This document shows, one piece after another, positions 24,183 to 33,079 of a DNA stretch of 64,000 nucleotides. The notes beneath the pieces are model-generated. The model was given only the letters and a program-made list of their open reading frames with translations. It searched no databases and had not been told where the DNA came from. This DNA comes from Leifsonia sp. fls2-241-R2A-40a (lineage in GTDB: Bacteria > Actinomycetota > Actinomycetes > Actinomycetales > Microbacteriaceae): contig NZ_JARVRS010000001.1 of the NCBI RefSeq assembly GCF_030209575.1, forward strand, positions 2,790,001 to 2,854,000, read 5' to 3'. How positions within the stretch are numbered: the first letter of the stretch is position 1; each line of letters starts with the position of its first letter. Made by a program: the position numbers and the translations under genes.

Positions 24183-25751
24183 ATGACTGCCTCCCGAGTC
24201 CTGGTCACCGGCGCCACCGGCTACATCGGCGGACGCCTCGTCCCGCGGCTGCTGGCCCGCGGCTACACCGTCCGCGTGCTGGCGCGCTCGCCGCAGAAGC
24301 TCACCGACGTCCCCTGGGCCGGTGATGTGGAGGTCGTCCAGGGCGACCTCCACGACCCGGAGGCGGTCGCTCGGGCGGTTCAGGATGTGGATGTCGTCTA
24401 CTACCTCGTGCACTCGATGCGCGCCCGAGGCGATTTCGACGAGGAGGAGTCGTCGGCGGCGCGCACCGTCGCCGAGGCGGCTGAAGCGGCAGACGTCGGC
24501 CGCATCGTGTACCTCGGCGCGCTCCACCCGGACGGCGAGCTCTCCCGTCACCTGCGCTCGCGGGTCGCGGTCGGACGCATCCTGCTCGACTCCGGGGTGC
24601 CGACCGTTGTGCTGCAGGCCGGGGTGGTGATCGGGTCGGGTTCGGCGTCGTTCGAGATGATCCGCCACCTGACCGAGGTGCTCCCGTACATGCCGGCGCC
24701 GCGCTGGGTGCGCAACCGCATCCAGCCGATCGCCATCCGGGATGTGCTGCACTACCTGCTGGCCGCGGCGGAGTTGCCGCCGGAGGTCTCGCGCGCCTTC
24801 GACATCGGCGGCCCGGACATCCTCCGCTACGGGCAGATGATGAACGCCTACGCCCTCGAGGCGGGGCTGCGGCAGCGTCCCATCGCGTCCCTCCCGGTGT
24901 TCACGCCGTGGCTCGCGTCGCAGTGGGTGAACCTGGTGACGCCGATCCCGCGCAGCCTCGCCGTCCCGATCATCGAGTCGCTGCAGTACGACTGCGTGAT
25001 GCGCGAGCACGACATCGACGCGGTCATCCCGCCGCCTCCCGAGGGCTTGACGGGGTATCGCCGCTCGGTGCGGCTGGCGCTGGCGCGGGAGCGGGCCGGC
25101 GAGGTCGAGACGAGCTGGCAGGATGCGTCGGTCGCGGGTGCTCCGAGCGATCCGCTGCCCAGCGACCCCGAGTGGTCCGGGCACACCGTCTACACGGATG
25201 TCCGCGAGCGCGAGTCGACCGCCGACCCGGAGCTGCTGTGGCGCGTCGTGGAGGGCATCGGCGGGGAGCGCGGCTGGTACTCGTTCCCGCTCGCGTGGGC
25301 GCTGCGCGGCTGGGCCGACAAGCTCGTCGGGGGAGTGGGCCTCCGCCGGGGGCGCCGGGATGCCGACCACCTCAACACCGGCGACGCCCTCGACTGGTGG
25401 CGGGTGGAGCGGATCGAGCGGGGCCGGAGCCTGCGGCTGCGCGCCGAGATGCTGGTGCCCGGCAGGGCGTGGCTGGAGCTTTCCGTCCGCCCACGGGACG
25501 GCGGCGGTTCGCAGTACTACCAGCGCGCGGTGTTCTTCCCGCTCGGGCTCAGCGGCCGGCTCTACTGGTTCGCGATCCTGCCGTTCCACGGCGTGATCTT
25601 CAACGGGATGGCGAACCGGATCGTCTACGAGGCGGAGCACCCGAAGGCGGCTAGCCGCGTGGCGCGTCCGCTCGCGGAGCCGGATCCGTCTCGGGAGCAG
25701 CATCGGGATCGGCCGGGGCAGCAGGAACCGCGGCGAGCGTCGTCGCGCTGA
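24183..25751 (+). CDS. SDR/NmrA-like NAD(P)-binding protein with C-terminal DUF2867 domain
   Basis: This 522-residue protein has an N-terminal Rossmann domain with VTGATGYIGGRLVPRLLARG (NAD(P)-binding GxxGxxG) up to about residue 300. A DUF2867 domain follows (about 325-500, with GERGWYSFPLAWALRGWADKLVGG). Such atypical SDR proteins bind dinucleotide but lack a clear YxxxK site, and their substrates are unknown. TACCCT (24170-24175) lies 7 nt before the ATG, a leaderless start. The last 101 bp overlap the 3' end of the convergent MarR gene. Confidence 0.85.
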   Translation: MTASRVLVTGATGYIGGRLVPRLLARGYTVRVLARSPQKLTDVPWAGDVEVVQGDLHDPEAVARAVQDVDVVYYLVHSMRARGDFDEEESSAARTVAEAAEAADVGRIVYLGALHPDGELSRHLRSRVAVGRILLDSGVPTVVLQAGVVIGSGSASFEMIRHLTEVLPYMPAPRWVRNRIQPIAIRDVLHYLLAAAELPPEVSRAFDIGGPDILRYGQMMNAYALEAGLRQRPIASLPVFTPWLASQWVNLVTPIPRSLAVPIIESLQYDCVMREHDIDAVIPPPPEGLTGYRRSVRLALARERAGEVETSWQDASVAGAPSDPLPSDPEWSGHTVYTDVRERESTADPELLWRVVEGIGGERGWYSFPLAWALRGWADKLVGGVGLRRGRRDADHLNTGDALDWWRVERIERGRSLRLRAEMLVPGRAWLELSVRPRDGGGSQYYQRAVFFPLGLSGRLYWFAILPFHGVIFNGMANRIVYEAEHPKAASRVARPLAEPDPSREQHRDRPGQQEPRRASSR

Positions 25752-26286
25752 GGTCCTGCAGGAACCGCGTGACCGTGTCGCGGTCCGCGGTACTCAGCGC
25801 CCGCGCCACCTCGAACCGGCGCGCGTGCTGGAGGCCCATGGTGCGGCGCACCTCGCGGTGCGTCTCGGGCGTGATCTCGACCGTGACCGCGCGGCGGTCG
25901 GTGGGATGCGGGCGGCGCACGACGTGTCCCGCGCGCTCCAGCCGGTCGAGGAGCTTGGTGGTGGATGCGGTGGAGATGCGCAGATGGTCCGAGAGCGCAC
26001 CCGCGGTGACCGGTACCTGCGCGTTCATCGACGCGATGATGTACCGCAGGGCGCGCATGTCCGTCTCGTTGAGCTTCATGTGCGTGCGGGACTCGAAGCT
26101 GAGCCGCTGGTCGGCGTCCCGCCACTCGCGCATGGCCGCCAGCAGCCGCACGATCTGAGCCAGTTCCTCTTCGGACAGGTCGTCGTGCCGGACCAGTTCC
26201 TGGCGCGGATCGATGATCCGAGGGTCCGTGAGCGATGCCGAAATGCGGTGAGCGTCGCGTCGCGCGTCGTCCCGTCCCGGTGTCAT
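25651..26286 (-). CDS. MarR-family regulator, probable CrtR-like repressor of the crt operon
   Basis: This 211-residue MarR protein has a winged helix at about residues 85-150 (LSDHLRISTASTTKLLDRLERAGHVVRRPHPTDRRAV). It is divergent from crtE, the arrangement of crtR in Corynebacterium glutamicum, where CrtR is a MarR repressor responding to geranylgeranyl diphosphate. Function here is inferred from that context. TAGGAT (26293-26298) is 6 nt before the ATG, so the transcript is leaderless. The Ala/Pro/Asp-rich C-terminus overlaps the convergent SDR gene by 101 bp. Confidence 0.83.
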   Translation of the reverse strand: MTPGRDDARRDAHRISASLTDPRIIDPRQELVRHDDLSEEELAQIVRLLAAMREWRDADQRLSFESRTHMKLNETDMRALRYIIASMNAQVPVTAGALSDHLRISTASTTKLLDRLERAGHVVRRPHPTDRRAVTVEITPETHREVRRTMGLQHARRFEVARALSTADRDTVTRFLQDLSATTLAAVPAAPADPDAAPETDPAPRADAPRG

Positions 26287-26361
26287 GCGACCATCCTATT
26301 CCCATATGTAAGAAGCGTGCTAAGTTATTTGCTAACCAAGCTAGACAAGGGAGCGCCGGGC
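26287..26361. promoter_or_regulatory. AT-rich divergent promoter/operator of the crt operon and MarR gene
   Basis: This 75-bp region is conspicuously AT-rich. It carries a direct repeat TGCTAA (26318-26323 and 26330-26335, 12-bp period) and an inverted repeat GTTA-N5-TAAC (26324-26336), a plausible MarR operator. The MarR -10 (26293-26298, minus) is close by. A possible crtE -10 TAGACA (26342-26347) and an AAGGGAG ribosome site precede crtE. Confidence 0.55.
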
Positions 26362-27465
26362 ATGACACAGCTGCACCCCGAGACACGGACTCCTGTCGAG
26401 CAGCGCACCGACGACACGGCGCGCGACCTCGCCGAGGTGGAGGAGCGCCTCGCGCAGTTCTTCTCCGACCGGATCGCCGCATCCTCGGCCTTCGATGACT
26501 CCTACCGCCGGCTCTGGGAGAGCGCACGCGACGCCGCGGAGGGCGGCAAGCGCATCCGTCCGCGCTTCATCCTCACCGCCTACCGCGGGCTCGGCGGCAC
26601 CGAGCCGGGCGTCGCCGTGACCGCCTCGGTCGCCTACGAACTCCTGCACACCGCCTTCCTGCTGCACGACGACGTCCTCGACGGCGACACTGTGCGCCGG
26701 GGCCGTCCCAACGTCGCGGGCGGGTTCGCCGCTGACGCCGTCGCCCGCGGCGCCGACTCGGCCCGCGCCCGGCGCTGGGGCGAGGCGGGGGCCATCCTCG
26801 CCGGCGACCTCCTGCTGCTCGCCGCATCCACGGCACTGGCCCGCATCGACACCGACGAGTGGACGCGCGAGCGGCTTCTCGACATCCTCGACCACGGCGT
26901 CTTCGTCACCGCGGCGGGCGAACTCGCCGACGTCGCGCTCGCCGAGGGCCTCGGCGCCGACCGGCCGGCGCTCGAGCACGTGCTCGCGATGACCGAGCAC
27001 AAGACGGCGGCCTACTCCGTCTCCGGCCCGCTCATGACCGGCGCGCTCCTCGCCGGGGGCGGAGAGGATGTGCTGGCGCCGCTGGCCGAGTACGGCCGGC
27101 TGGTCGGCATCGCGTTCCAGCTCGGCGACGACCTGCTCGGCATCTTCGGATCCGAGGACATCACCGGGAAGAGCATCGTCAGCGACCTCCGGCAGGGCAA
27201 GGAGACGTCGCTGATCGCCTACGCGCGCAGCACCGCCCGCTGGGAGGAGGTGGCTCCGTCGCTCGGACGCAGCGACCTCGTCGCAGCCGAAGCCGGCCGC
27301 CTCGCGGCCGTGCTGGAGGAGTGCGGCGCGCGTCGATTCGTCGAGCGCCTGCTCGCCGACCACGTCGACCGCGCCATCGCGCTGCTCGACACCCCGTCCA
27401 TCCCGCCGGCCCTAGCCGCACCCCTGGCCGACGTGGCACGCTCGTGCATCGGGAGGATCTCATGA
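26362..27465 (+). CDS. crtE: Geranylgeranyl diphosphate synthase (polyprenyl synthetase)
   Basis: This 367-residue trans-isoprenyl diphosphate synthase has a first Asp-rich motif HDDVLDGD near residue 105 and a second, GDDLLGIFGSEDITGK, near 258. It elongates with isopentenyl diphosphate to the C20 precursor used by CrtB. The ATG follows AAGGGAG by 8 nt. It is the first gene of a six-gene operon whose members overlap by 1-4 bases. A second polyprenyl synthetase at 57.3-58.4 kb probably serves other isoprenoids. Chain length is inferred from context. Confidence 0.92.
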   Translation: MTQLHPETRTPVEQRTDDTARDLAEVEERLAQFFSDRIAASSAFDDSYRRLWESARDAAEGGKRIRPRFILTAYRGLGGTEPGVAVTASVAYELLHTAFLLHDDVLDGDTVRRGRPNVAGGFAADAVARGADSARARRWGEAGAILAGDLLLLAASTALARIDTDEWTRERLLDILDHGVFVTAAGELADVALAEGLGADRPALEHVLAMTEHKTAAYSVSGPLMTGALLAGGGEDVLAPLAEYGRLVGIAFQLGDDLLGIFGSEDITGKSIVSDLRQGKETSLIAYARSTARWEEVAPSLGRSDLVAAEAGRLAAVLEECGARRFVERLLADHVDRAIALLDTPSIPPALAAPLADVARSCIGRIS

Positions 27466-28397
27466 CCCGCGCAGCCGAGGCCCCGGCCGGAACCGTTCCG
27501 ACCGACCTCGCCACCTACACCGACGCGGCGCATGCCGGCGCCGCCACGATCATCCACGCGTACTCGACCTCGTTCGGCATGGCCACCCGGCTCCTCGCGC
27601 CGCAGATCCGGCCGCGGGTCGAGGACGTCTACGCCCTCGTCCGCGTCGCCGACGAGATCGTGGACGGGGCCGCGGCCGAGGCCGGACTCGACATCGACGA
27701 CCAGCGCGAGCTGCTCGATGCCCTCGAAGCCGACACCGAACGCGCCATGCGCACCGGGTACAGTGCCAACGTGGTCGTCCACTCCTTCGCGGTCACCGCC
27801 CGCGCCACCGGGATCGGCACCGAGCTGACCCGCCCGTTCTTCGCCTCCATGCGCAGGGACCTGAGCCCGGTCGACTTCACCGCGGACGAGCTCCGCGACT
27901 ACGTCTACGGGTCTGCGGAGGTCATCGGCTTGATGTGCCTCCGCGTCTTCTTGGCCGACCGTCCGGCACCGGACGAGGTGCGGCTGCGGCTGGAGGCGGG
28001 CGCCCGCCGGCTCGGAGCGGCGTTCCAGAAGATCAACTTCCTCCGCGACCTCGCCGTCGACTGGACCGAGCTTCATCGCAGCTATTTCCCGGGGATCGAC
28101 CCGGCACGGCTCACGGAGAGGCAGAAGCTCGCCCTCGTCGTCGACATCGACTGCGACCTGGGAGCGGCGGCCGACGTCATCCCGGACCTGCCCGACAACT
28201 GCCGCCGCGCGATCATCGCGGCGCACGGGCTGTTCGCCGAGCTCAGCGACCGCATCCGCGCCACCCCCGCGAGCGAGCTGCTGAGCCGGCGGATCAGCGT
28301 GCCGACGCGCGTCAAGGTCGGCATCCTCGCGCGGGCGACCGTCTCGGCCGCGCTGCCGCGGTCCGCGGGCGCGCTCGCGACCACCGGAGCCCGGTGA
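27462..28397 (+). CDS. crtB: Phytoene synthase
   Basis: This 311-residue squalene/phytoene synthase has Asp-rich motifs RVADEIVDG near residue 60 and FLRDLAVDWTE near 195. It joins two geranylgeranyl diphosphates head-to-head to give C40 phytoene. The ATG overlaps the crtE stop (ATGA). Length and motifs are normal for the family. Confidence 0.93.
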   Translation: MTRAAEAPAGTVPTDLATYTDAAHAGAATIIHAYSTSFGMATRLLAPQIRPRVEDVYALVRVADEIVDGAAAEAGLDIDDQRELLDALEADTERAMRTGYSANVVVHSFAVTARATGIGTELTRPFFASMRRDLSPVDFTADELRDYVYGSAEVIGLMCLRVFLADRPAPDEVRLRLEAGARRLGAAFQKINFLRDLAVDWTELHRSYFPGIDPARLTERQKLALVVDIDCDLGAAADVIPDLPDNCRRAIIAAHGLFAELSDRIRATPASELLSRRISVPTRVKVGILARATVSAALPRSAGALATTGAR

Positions 28398-29989
28398 TGA
28401 CCGGCCGTCGCGTGGCCGTGATCGGCGGCGGCATCGCGGGCCTGGCGACCGCGGCGCTGCTGGCCCGGGAGGGGTACGCGGTCACGCTGCTCGAGCAGCG
28501 GCCGACCCTCGGCGGACGCGCCGGGTCGTGGGAGCACGACGGGTTCCGCTTCGACACCGGTCCGTCGTGGTACCTGATGCCCGAGGTCTTCGACCACTTC
28601 TTCCGGCTGATGGGCACCTCCACCGCCGAGCAGCTCGACCTGGTGACACTAGATCCGGGGTACCGGGTGTTCTCGGAGGACCGCCGGCCGCCGCTGGACA
28701 TCCGCGCCGACGGTGCGCTGAACCGCGCGGCATTCGAGCGGGAGGAGCCGGGCGCCGGCGCCGCGCTCGACCGGTACCTGAAGGGATCGGCGGAGACCTA
28801 CCGCATGGCCGTCGACCGTTTCCTCTACAGCACGTTCGCTGATCTGCGACCGATGCTGGCGGCGGACCTGCTGCGACGGCTTCCCCGGCTCGCGCGCCTC
28901 CTGCTGGAGCCGCTCGACCGCTACGCCGCCGGTTTCGTGCGGGATGTGCGCCTGCGCCAGGTGCTCGGCTATCCCGCCGTGTTCCTCGGCACCTCGCCGG
29001 ATCGCGCACCGAGCATGTACCACCTGATGAGCCACCTCGACCTCGATGACGGCGTGCGGTATCCGCTCGGCGGCTTCTCCGTGCTCATCGACCGTGTCGC
29101 CGCGCTCGCCGCGGGCGCAGGAGCACGACTGATCACCGGCGCGCGCGTGACGGGTATCCGGACCGCCGACGGCTCCCCTCGCGATCGTGCCACCGGCGTC
29201 GACTACCGGGATGCGGCGGGCCGCCCCCATACGCTCGACGCGGACATCGTCGTCTCCGGTGCGGACCTGCACCACACCGAGACGGCCTTGCTGCCCGAGC
29301 GGCTGCGCACGCATCCCGAGAAGAAGTGGGAGCACCGCGACCCGGGTCCCGGCGTCGTGCTCGCGATGCTCGGGGTGCGCGGCCGGCTGCCGCAGCTGAC
29401 CCACCACAACCTCTTCTTCACGACCGACTGGGATGCCAACTTCCAGACCATCTACGGACCGAACCCTGGCATCCCGGACCCTGCGTCTCTGTACGTGTGC
29501 ATGCCGAGCGCCACCGATCCGGACGTGGCGCCCGAGGGCTACGAGAACCTGTTCGTCCTCATTCCCGTGCCCGCCGACACCTCCCTCGGCGCCGGCGGGA
29601 TCGACGGCGCGGGCGACCGGGCCATCGAACGGGCGGCCGACGCCGCCATCGCGCAGATCTCGTCGTGGGCGGGCATCCCGGACCTCGCAGACCGGATCGT
29701 CGTGCGTCGCACGGTCGGCCCCGAGGACTTCGCCACCGATCTGAACGCGTGGAGCGGCGGCGCGCTCGGACCGGCGCACACGCTGCGTCAGAGCGCGTTC
29801 TTCCGTCCGGGCAACGCGTCGAAGAAGGTCGACGGACTCCTCTACGCCGGCTCGTCCACGATCCCCGGGATCGGCCTGCCGATGTGCCTGATCAGCGCCG
29901 AGCTCGTACTGAAGCGCCTCCGCGGCGACGGCGGCGCCGGACCCCTCCCCGAACCGCTGCCCGCCCCGCAGGCGGAGCGGGTGACGTGA
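28397..29989 (+). CDS. crtI: Phytoene desaturase
   Basis: This 530-residue CrtI-type FAD-dependent desaturase begins with the dinucleotide-binding GGGIAGLATAALLAREG. It has FDTGPSWYLMP near residue 50 and ends with the bacterial-type signature YAGSSTIPGIGLPMCLISAELV. It converts phytoene to lycopene, the substrate of the elongase and cyclases encoded downstream. ATG 28397 overlaps the crtB TGA by one base (TGATG). GTG 28394 is an alternative start. Confidence 0.93.
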   Translation: MTGRRVAVIGGGIAGLATAALLAREGYAVTLLEQRPTLGGRAGSWEHDGFRFDTGPSWYLMPEVFDHFFRLMGTSTAEQLDLVTLDPGYRVFSEDRRPPLDIRADGALNRAAFEREEPGAGAALDRYLKGSAETYRMAVDRFLYSTFADLRPMLAADLLRRLPRLARLLLEPLDRYAAGFVRDVRLRQVLGYPAVFLGTSPDRAPSMYHLMSHLDLDDGVRYPLGGFSVLIDRVAALAAGAGARLITGARVTGIRTADGSPRDRATGVDYRDAAGRPHTLDADIVVSGADLHHTETALLPERLRTHPEKKWEHRDPGPGVVLAMLGVRGRLPQLTHHNLFFTTDWDANFQTIYGPNPGIPDPASLYVCMPSATDPDVAPEGYENLFVLIPVPADTSLGAGGIDGAGDRAIERAADAAIAQISSWAGIPDLADRIVVRRTVGPEDFATDLNAWSGGALGPAHTLRQSAFFRPGNASKKVDGLLYAGSSTIPGIGLPMCLISAELVLKRLRGDGGAGPLPEPLPAPQAERVT

Positions 29990-30327
29990 CGTTCGTCTAC
30001 CTGGCCTGCCTGCTGCTCTCGCTCGGGGCGATGGTGCTGCTGGATGCCCGGTTCCGGCTGGTCTTCTGGCGGGACGCGCGGCGCGCGGCGATCGTGCTCG
30101 CGCTCGGCCTGGCGTTCTTCCTCGCCTGGGATGCTGCGGGCATCGCGCTCGGAGTGTTCGCACGCGGGGAGTCCCGGTACATGACCGGCATCGAACTCGC
30201 GCCGGAGCTGCCCCTGGAAGAGGCCTTCTTCCTCCTCTTCCTCTGCTACCTGATCCTGGTGCTCGTCTTCGGCGCGCGTGCGCTGCTGGATCGGCGCGAG
30301 CGGGGTCGCCGGGAGGGGGAGGGATGA
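29986..30327 (+). CDS. crtYe: Lycopene cyclase subunit CrtYe (heterodimeric C50 epsilon-type)
   Basis: This 113-residue membrane protein has three hydrophobic segments and the conserved ELPLEEAFFLLFLCYLI signature of small lycopene-cyclase-domain proteins. In C50-carotenoid producers two such subunits act together on the elongated carotenoid. GTG 29986 overlaps the crtI stop (GTGA). Whether the ring is epsilon (decaprenoxanthin) or gamma (sarcinaxanthin) cannot be told from sequence here. Confidence 0.88.
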   Translation: MTFVYLACLLLSLGAMVLLDARFRLVFWRDARRAAIVLALGLAFFLAWDAAGIALGVFARGESRYMTGIELAPELPLEEAFFLLFLCYLILVLVFGARALLDRRERGRREGEG

Positions 30328-30647
30328 CGTACGCACTGCTGAGCGTCGTCTTCCTCGCGATCGCCGCACTGGTGCTCGCCGTGGCGCTGGCGACCGCTCC
30401 CGACCGCTCGCGTCTGCTGCGGCGGTGGTGGGCTCCGGTCCTGATCGCCGGCGTGGTGGTGCTCGTCCTGACCGCGGTGTTCGACAATCTGATGATCGGC
30501 GTCGGGTTCATGACGTACGACTCGGCCCGGATCAGCGGAGTCCGATTGGGGCTCGTCCCCCTGGAGGACTTCGCGTATCCGCTCGCGGGACTGCTGCTCC
30601 TGCCTGCACTATGGATGCTGACCAGACGGAGGGGGAGGAGGCTGTGA
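30324..30647 (+). CDS. crtYf: Lycopene cyclase subunit CrtYf
   Basis: This 107-residue partner subunit has three hydrophobic helices and a cyclase-domain tail with RLGLVPLEDFAYPLAGLLLLPALW. Its ATG overlaps the crtYe stop and its own stop overlaps the elongase start. The pair forms the heterodimeric C50 cyclase in relatives. Confidence 0.88.
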   Translation: MTYALLSVVFLAIAALVLAVALATAPDRSRLLRRWWAPVLIAGVVVLVLTAVFDNLMIGVGFMTYDSARISGVRLGLVPLEDFAYPLAGLLLLPALWMLTRRRGRRL

Positions 30648-31522
30648 CCACCGTGGCGCCCGCTCCGTTCCGCCAGCTCGTGCTGGTCTCGCGCCCGCTC
30701 AGCTGGATCAACACCGCGTTCCCGTTCGCGGCCGCGTACCTGCTCACCACCGGTCGCATCGATGCGACGTTCGTCATCGGGACGCTGTTCTTCCTCATCC
30801 CGTACAACCTCGCCATGTACGGCATCAACGACGTCTTCGACTACGAGTCCGATCTCCGCAATCCGCGGAAGGGCGGCGCCGAGGGCGCTCTGCTCGACCG
30901 CTCCGCCCACCGGCGGACGCTGATCGCCGCGGTGGTGACCACCGTCCCGTTCATCGTGTACCTGGTGATCGTGGGGTCGCCGCTGTCGTGGCTGGTGCTG
31001 GCGATCTCCCTGTTCGCCGTGGTGGCCTACTCGGCGAAGGGTCTGCGGTTCAAGGAGATCCCGTTCCTCGATTCGGTGACGTCGAGCGTCCACTTCGTGA
31101 GCCCCGCCGTCTACGGTCTGGTGCTGGCGGGAGCGGCGTTCACGCCGGGGCTCTGGCTGGTCCTGCTGGCGTTCTTCCTGTGGGGCGTCGGCAGCCACGC
31201 GTTCGGAGCGGTTCAGGATGTGGTGCCCGACCGCGAAGGCGGCATCTCGTCGATCGCCACCGCGATCGGGGCGGCCGCGACCGTCCGTCTGGCGATCGGC
31301 GCCTGGGCGCTCGCGGGCGTCGCCATGCTGTTCACACCGTGGCCCGGACCGCTCGCCGCTGTCCTCGCCCTGCCCTACATCGCGGCCGCCGCGCCGTTCT
31401 GGTCGGTCGCCGACGAACAGACGAGCGGCGCCAACCGGGGCTGGCGCCGCTTCCTCTGGATCAACTACGCCTGCGGATTCCTGCTGACGATGCTGCTCAT
31501 CCTCTGGGCGCAGGTGCGCTAG
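30644..31522 (+). CDS. crtEb: Lycopene elongase (UbiA-family prenyltransferase)
   Basis: This 292-residue UbiA-type membrane prenyltransferase has motif NDVFDYESDLRNPRK near residue 58 and about eight hydrophobic segments. It adds C5 units to lycopene ends to give C50 flavuxanthin-like intermediates, which CrtYe/CrtYf cyclise. GTG 30644 overlaps the crtYf TGA and follows a strong GGGGGAGGAG site. It closes the operon. The C. glutamicum cluster has an extra transporter-type gene between crtE and crtB that is absent here. Confidence 0.9.
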   Translation: MTTVAPAPFRQLVLVSRPLSWINTAFPFAAAYLLTTGRIDATFVIGTLFFLIPYNLAMYGINDVFDYESDLRNPRKGGAEGALLDRSAHRRTLIAAVVTTVPFIVYLVIVGSPLSWLVLAISLFAVVAYSAKGLRFKEIPFLDSVTSSVHFVSPAVYGLVLAGAAFTPGLWLVLLAFFLWGVGSHAFGAVQDVVPDREGGISSIATAIGAAATVRLAIGAWALAGVAMLFTPWPGPLAAVLALPYIAAAAPFWSVADEQTSGANRGWRRFLWINYACGFLLTMLLILWAQVR

Positions 31523-31535
31523 CCGCCGCCGGCCG

Positions 31536-31916
31536 TTAGGGACGGGGCGGCAGCTCCTGCAGCGTCCACGCGTTGCCGTCCGGGTCGGTGAAGTCCACGA
31601 AACGGCCCCAGGCGAGGTCGTTCACCCCGCGGGCGTCGACGCCCTGCTCGGTGAGGTGCGCGAGCGCCGCATCGGCGTCGGGCACGACGATCTGCAGGCC
31701 TTTCATCGTGCCGGGCGCCATGTCGGTGAGGCCCTGGCCGAACGCGATCGAGCACGCGGATCCGGGAGGCGTCACCTGCACGAACCGCAGTTCGGGGGAG
31801 ACGCGCTGGTCGTGGTCCGCGTTCCAGCCGAGCGCATCCACGTAGAAGGCCTTGGCCCGGTCGACGTCGGTGACGGGAACGATGATGAGCTCGATGCGCC
31901 AGTCGCTGATGGTCAT
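31536..31916 (-). CDS. VOC-family protein (glyoxalase-like)
   Basis: This 126-residue single VOC protein begins ISDWRIELIIVPVTDVDRAKAFYVDALGW and ends with WGRFVDFTDPDGNAWTLQELPP. Its metal ligands and substrate are not defined. ATG 31916 is preferred to the upstream in-frame ATGs because GGAAGGG lies 8 nt before it and homology starts there. It converges on the crt operon with only 13 bp between stops. Confidence 0.85.
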   Translation of the reverse strand: MTISDWRIELIIVPVTDVDRAKAFYVDALGWNADHDQRVSPELRFVQVTPPGSACSIAFGQGLTDMAPGTMKGLQIVVPDADAALAHLTEQGVDARGVNDLAWGRFVDFTDPDGNAWTLQELPPRP

Positions 31917-32062
31917 GATGACTGCCCTTCCGGTTGGTTTTCCTCCAGGGTAGGACCGCATGCGGTCACTTTCCGGCCGCAATTAGGATTCGGCGATTTC
32001 GCGGATCCGCGCGATATCGTCGGAGTCCCACGCACGCGAGAACCGAAAGCGAACACTGAGCG

Positions 32063-33010
32063 ATGAGCGACTCACCGGCCGCCCCGAGCCCGTACGAAGT
32101 GCTGGGCGTGCGCCGGGACGCGAGTCACGATGAGCTGCGCCGGGCGTACCGCCGGCTGCTCCGCGAGACGCACCCCGACACGGGCGGCACCGCGGCCGCG
32201 TTCCAGGCGGTGCAGCAGGCGTGGGAGCTCGTCGGAGACCCCGAGGACCGCGCGCGCTACGACCGCGGGGAGAGCGCGGGAGTGGATGACGTGCTGGGCG
32301 AGTCGGCGGGCGGCGGCTTCAGCGCAACCTTCCACGCGACCCACGGCTCGTCCCGCGGCGCCACCGTCCGGGCCCGCAGCTACGGCCATCCCGGCGGGCG
32401 GTCCCGCGAGCGCTTCCTCGGTCTGATGCGCGAGTGGATGGGCCGGGGCACCGACGACCGCGACCCCTACGACCCTGCGCTGGTCCGTTCGGCGCCGCGC
32501 GAGATCCGCCAGCTGCTCGCGGTGGCGCTCGCCGAGGAGGCGACGGCCCGCGCGGTCACCGGCCTCGGGATCGGCTTCACCATCTGGAACGACGTGGCCG
32601 TCCATCCGTCGACCGACGCCAAGATCGACCACATCGTGCTCGGCCCCGCCGGCCTGTTCGCCATCCGGTCCGCCGACTGGGGCGGCCCGGTGAAACTCGC
32701 CAAGGGCGAGGTCGTCGGCGCGTCGATCGACCCGGACGAAGAGCCGTTCCACGACCTGTACCACGCCGCTAAGAGCTTCGGCCGGCAGGCCGGCGTCCGG
32801 TTCACCGGATACATCATCGTGGTGCCCGATGCCGACCTCGACGTGCCGTTCGACGTGGTGCGCCGCGGACGGCTGACCGGCTCGATGCTGGTCCGCCGGT
32901 CGCTGCTCCCGCGCGTTCTGCGCGACGGCGCGAACGCCGCCGGACGCGAGAGCGTCGACCGGGCGTTCGAGCTGCGGACCCGGCTGCAGGAGGCCGTGCG
33001 CTTCGTCTGA
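32063..33010 (+). CDS. J-domain protein fused to a NERD-like domain
   Basis: This 315-residue protein has an N-terminal DnaJ domain (residues 8-70, SPYEVLGVRRDASHDELRRAY) with intact HPD motif (THPDTGG). A middle low-complexity part follows. Residues from about 160 match nuclease-related NERD domains (IDHIVLGPAGLFAI). The usual NERD Lys after the strand is not obvious here (RSADWGG), so nuclease activity is doubtful. J-domains recruit Hsp70/DnaK, so this may direct DnaK to a nucleic-acid-related task. It is a stand-alone gene. Confidence 0.8.
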   Translation: MSDSPAAPSPYEVLGVRRDASHDELRRAYRRLLRETHPDTGGTAAAFQAVQQAWELVGDPEDRARYDRGESAGVDDVLGESAGGGFSATFHATHGSSRGATVRARSYGHPGGRSRERFLGLMREWMGRGTDDRDPYDPALVRSAPREIRQLLAVALAEEATARAVTGLGIGFTIWNDVAVHPSTDAKIDHIVLGPAGLFAIRSADWGGPVKLAKGEVVGASIDPDEEPFHDLYHAAKSFGRQAGVRFTGYIIVVPDADLDVPFDVVRRGRLTGSMLVRRSLLPRVLRDGANAAGRESVDRAFELRTRLQEAVRFV

Positions 33011-33079
33011 GCGCCGCGGTCGCTCGGGCGAGGGACGCCCTATAGACACCGGGCGCCCGACGCGAGCAGAGTGGACGCC

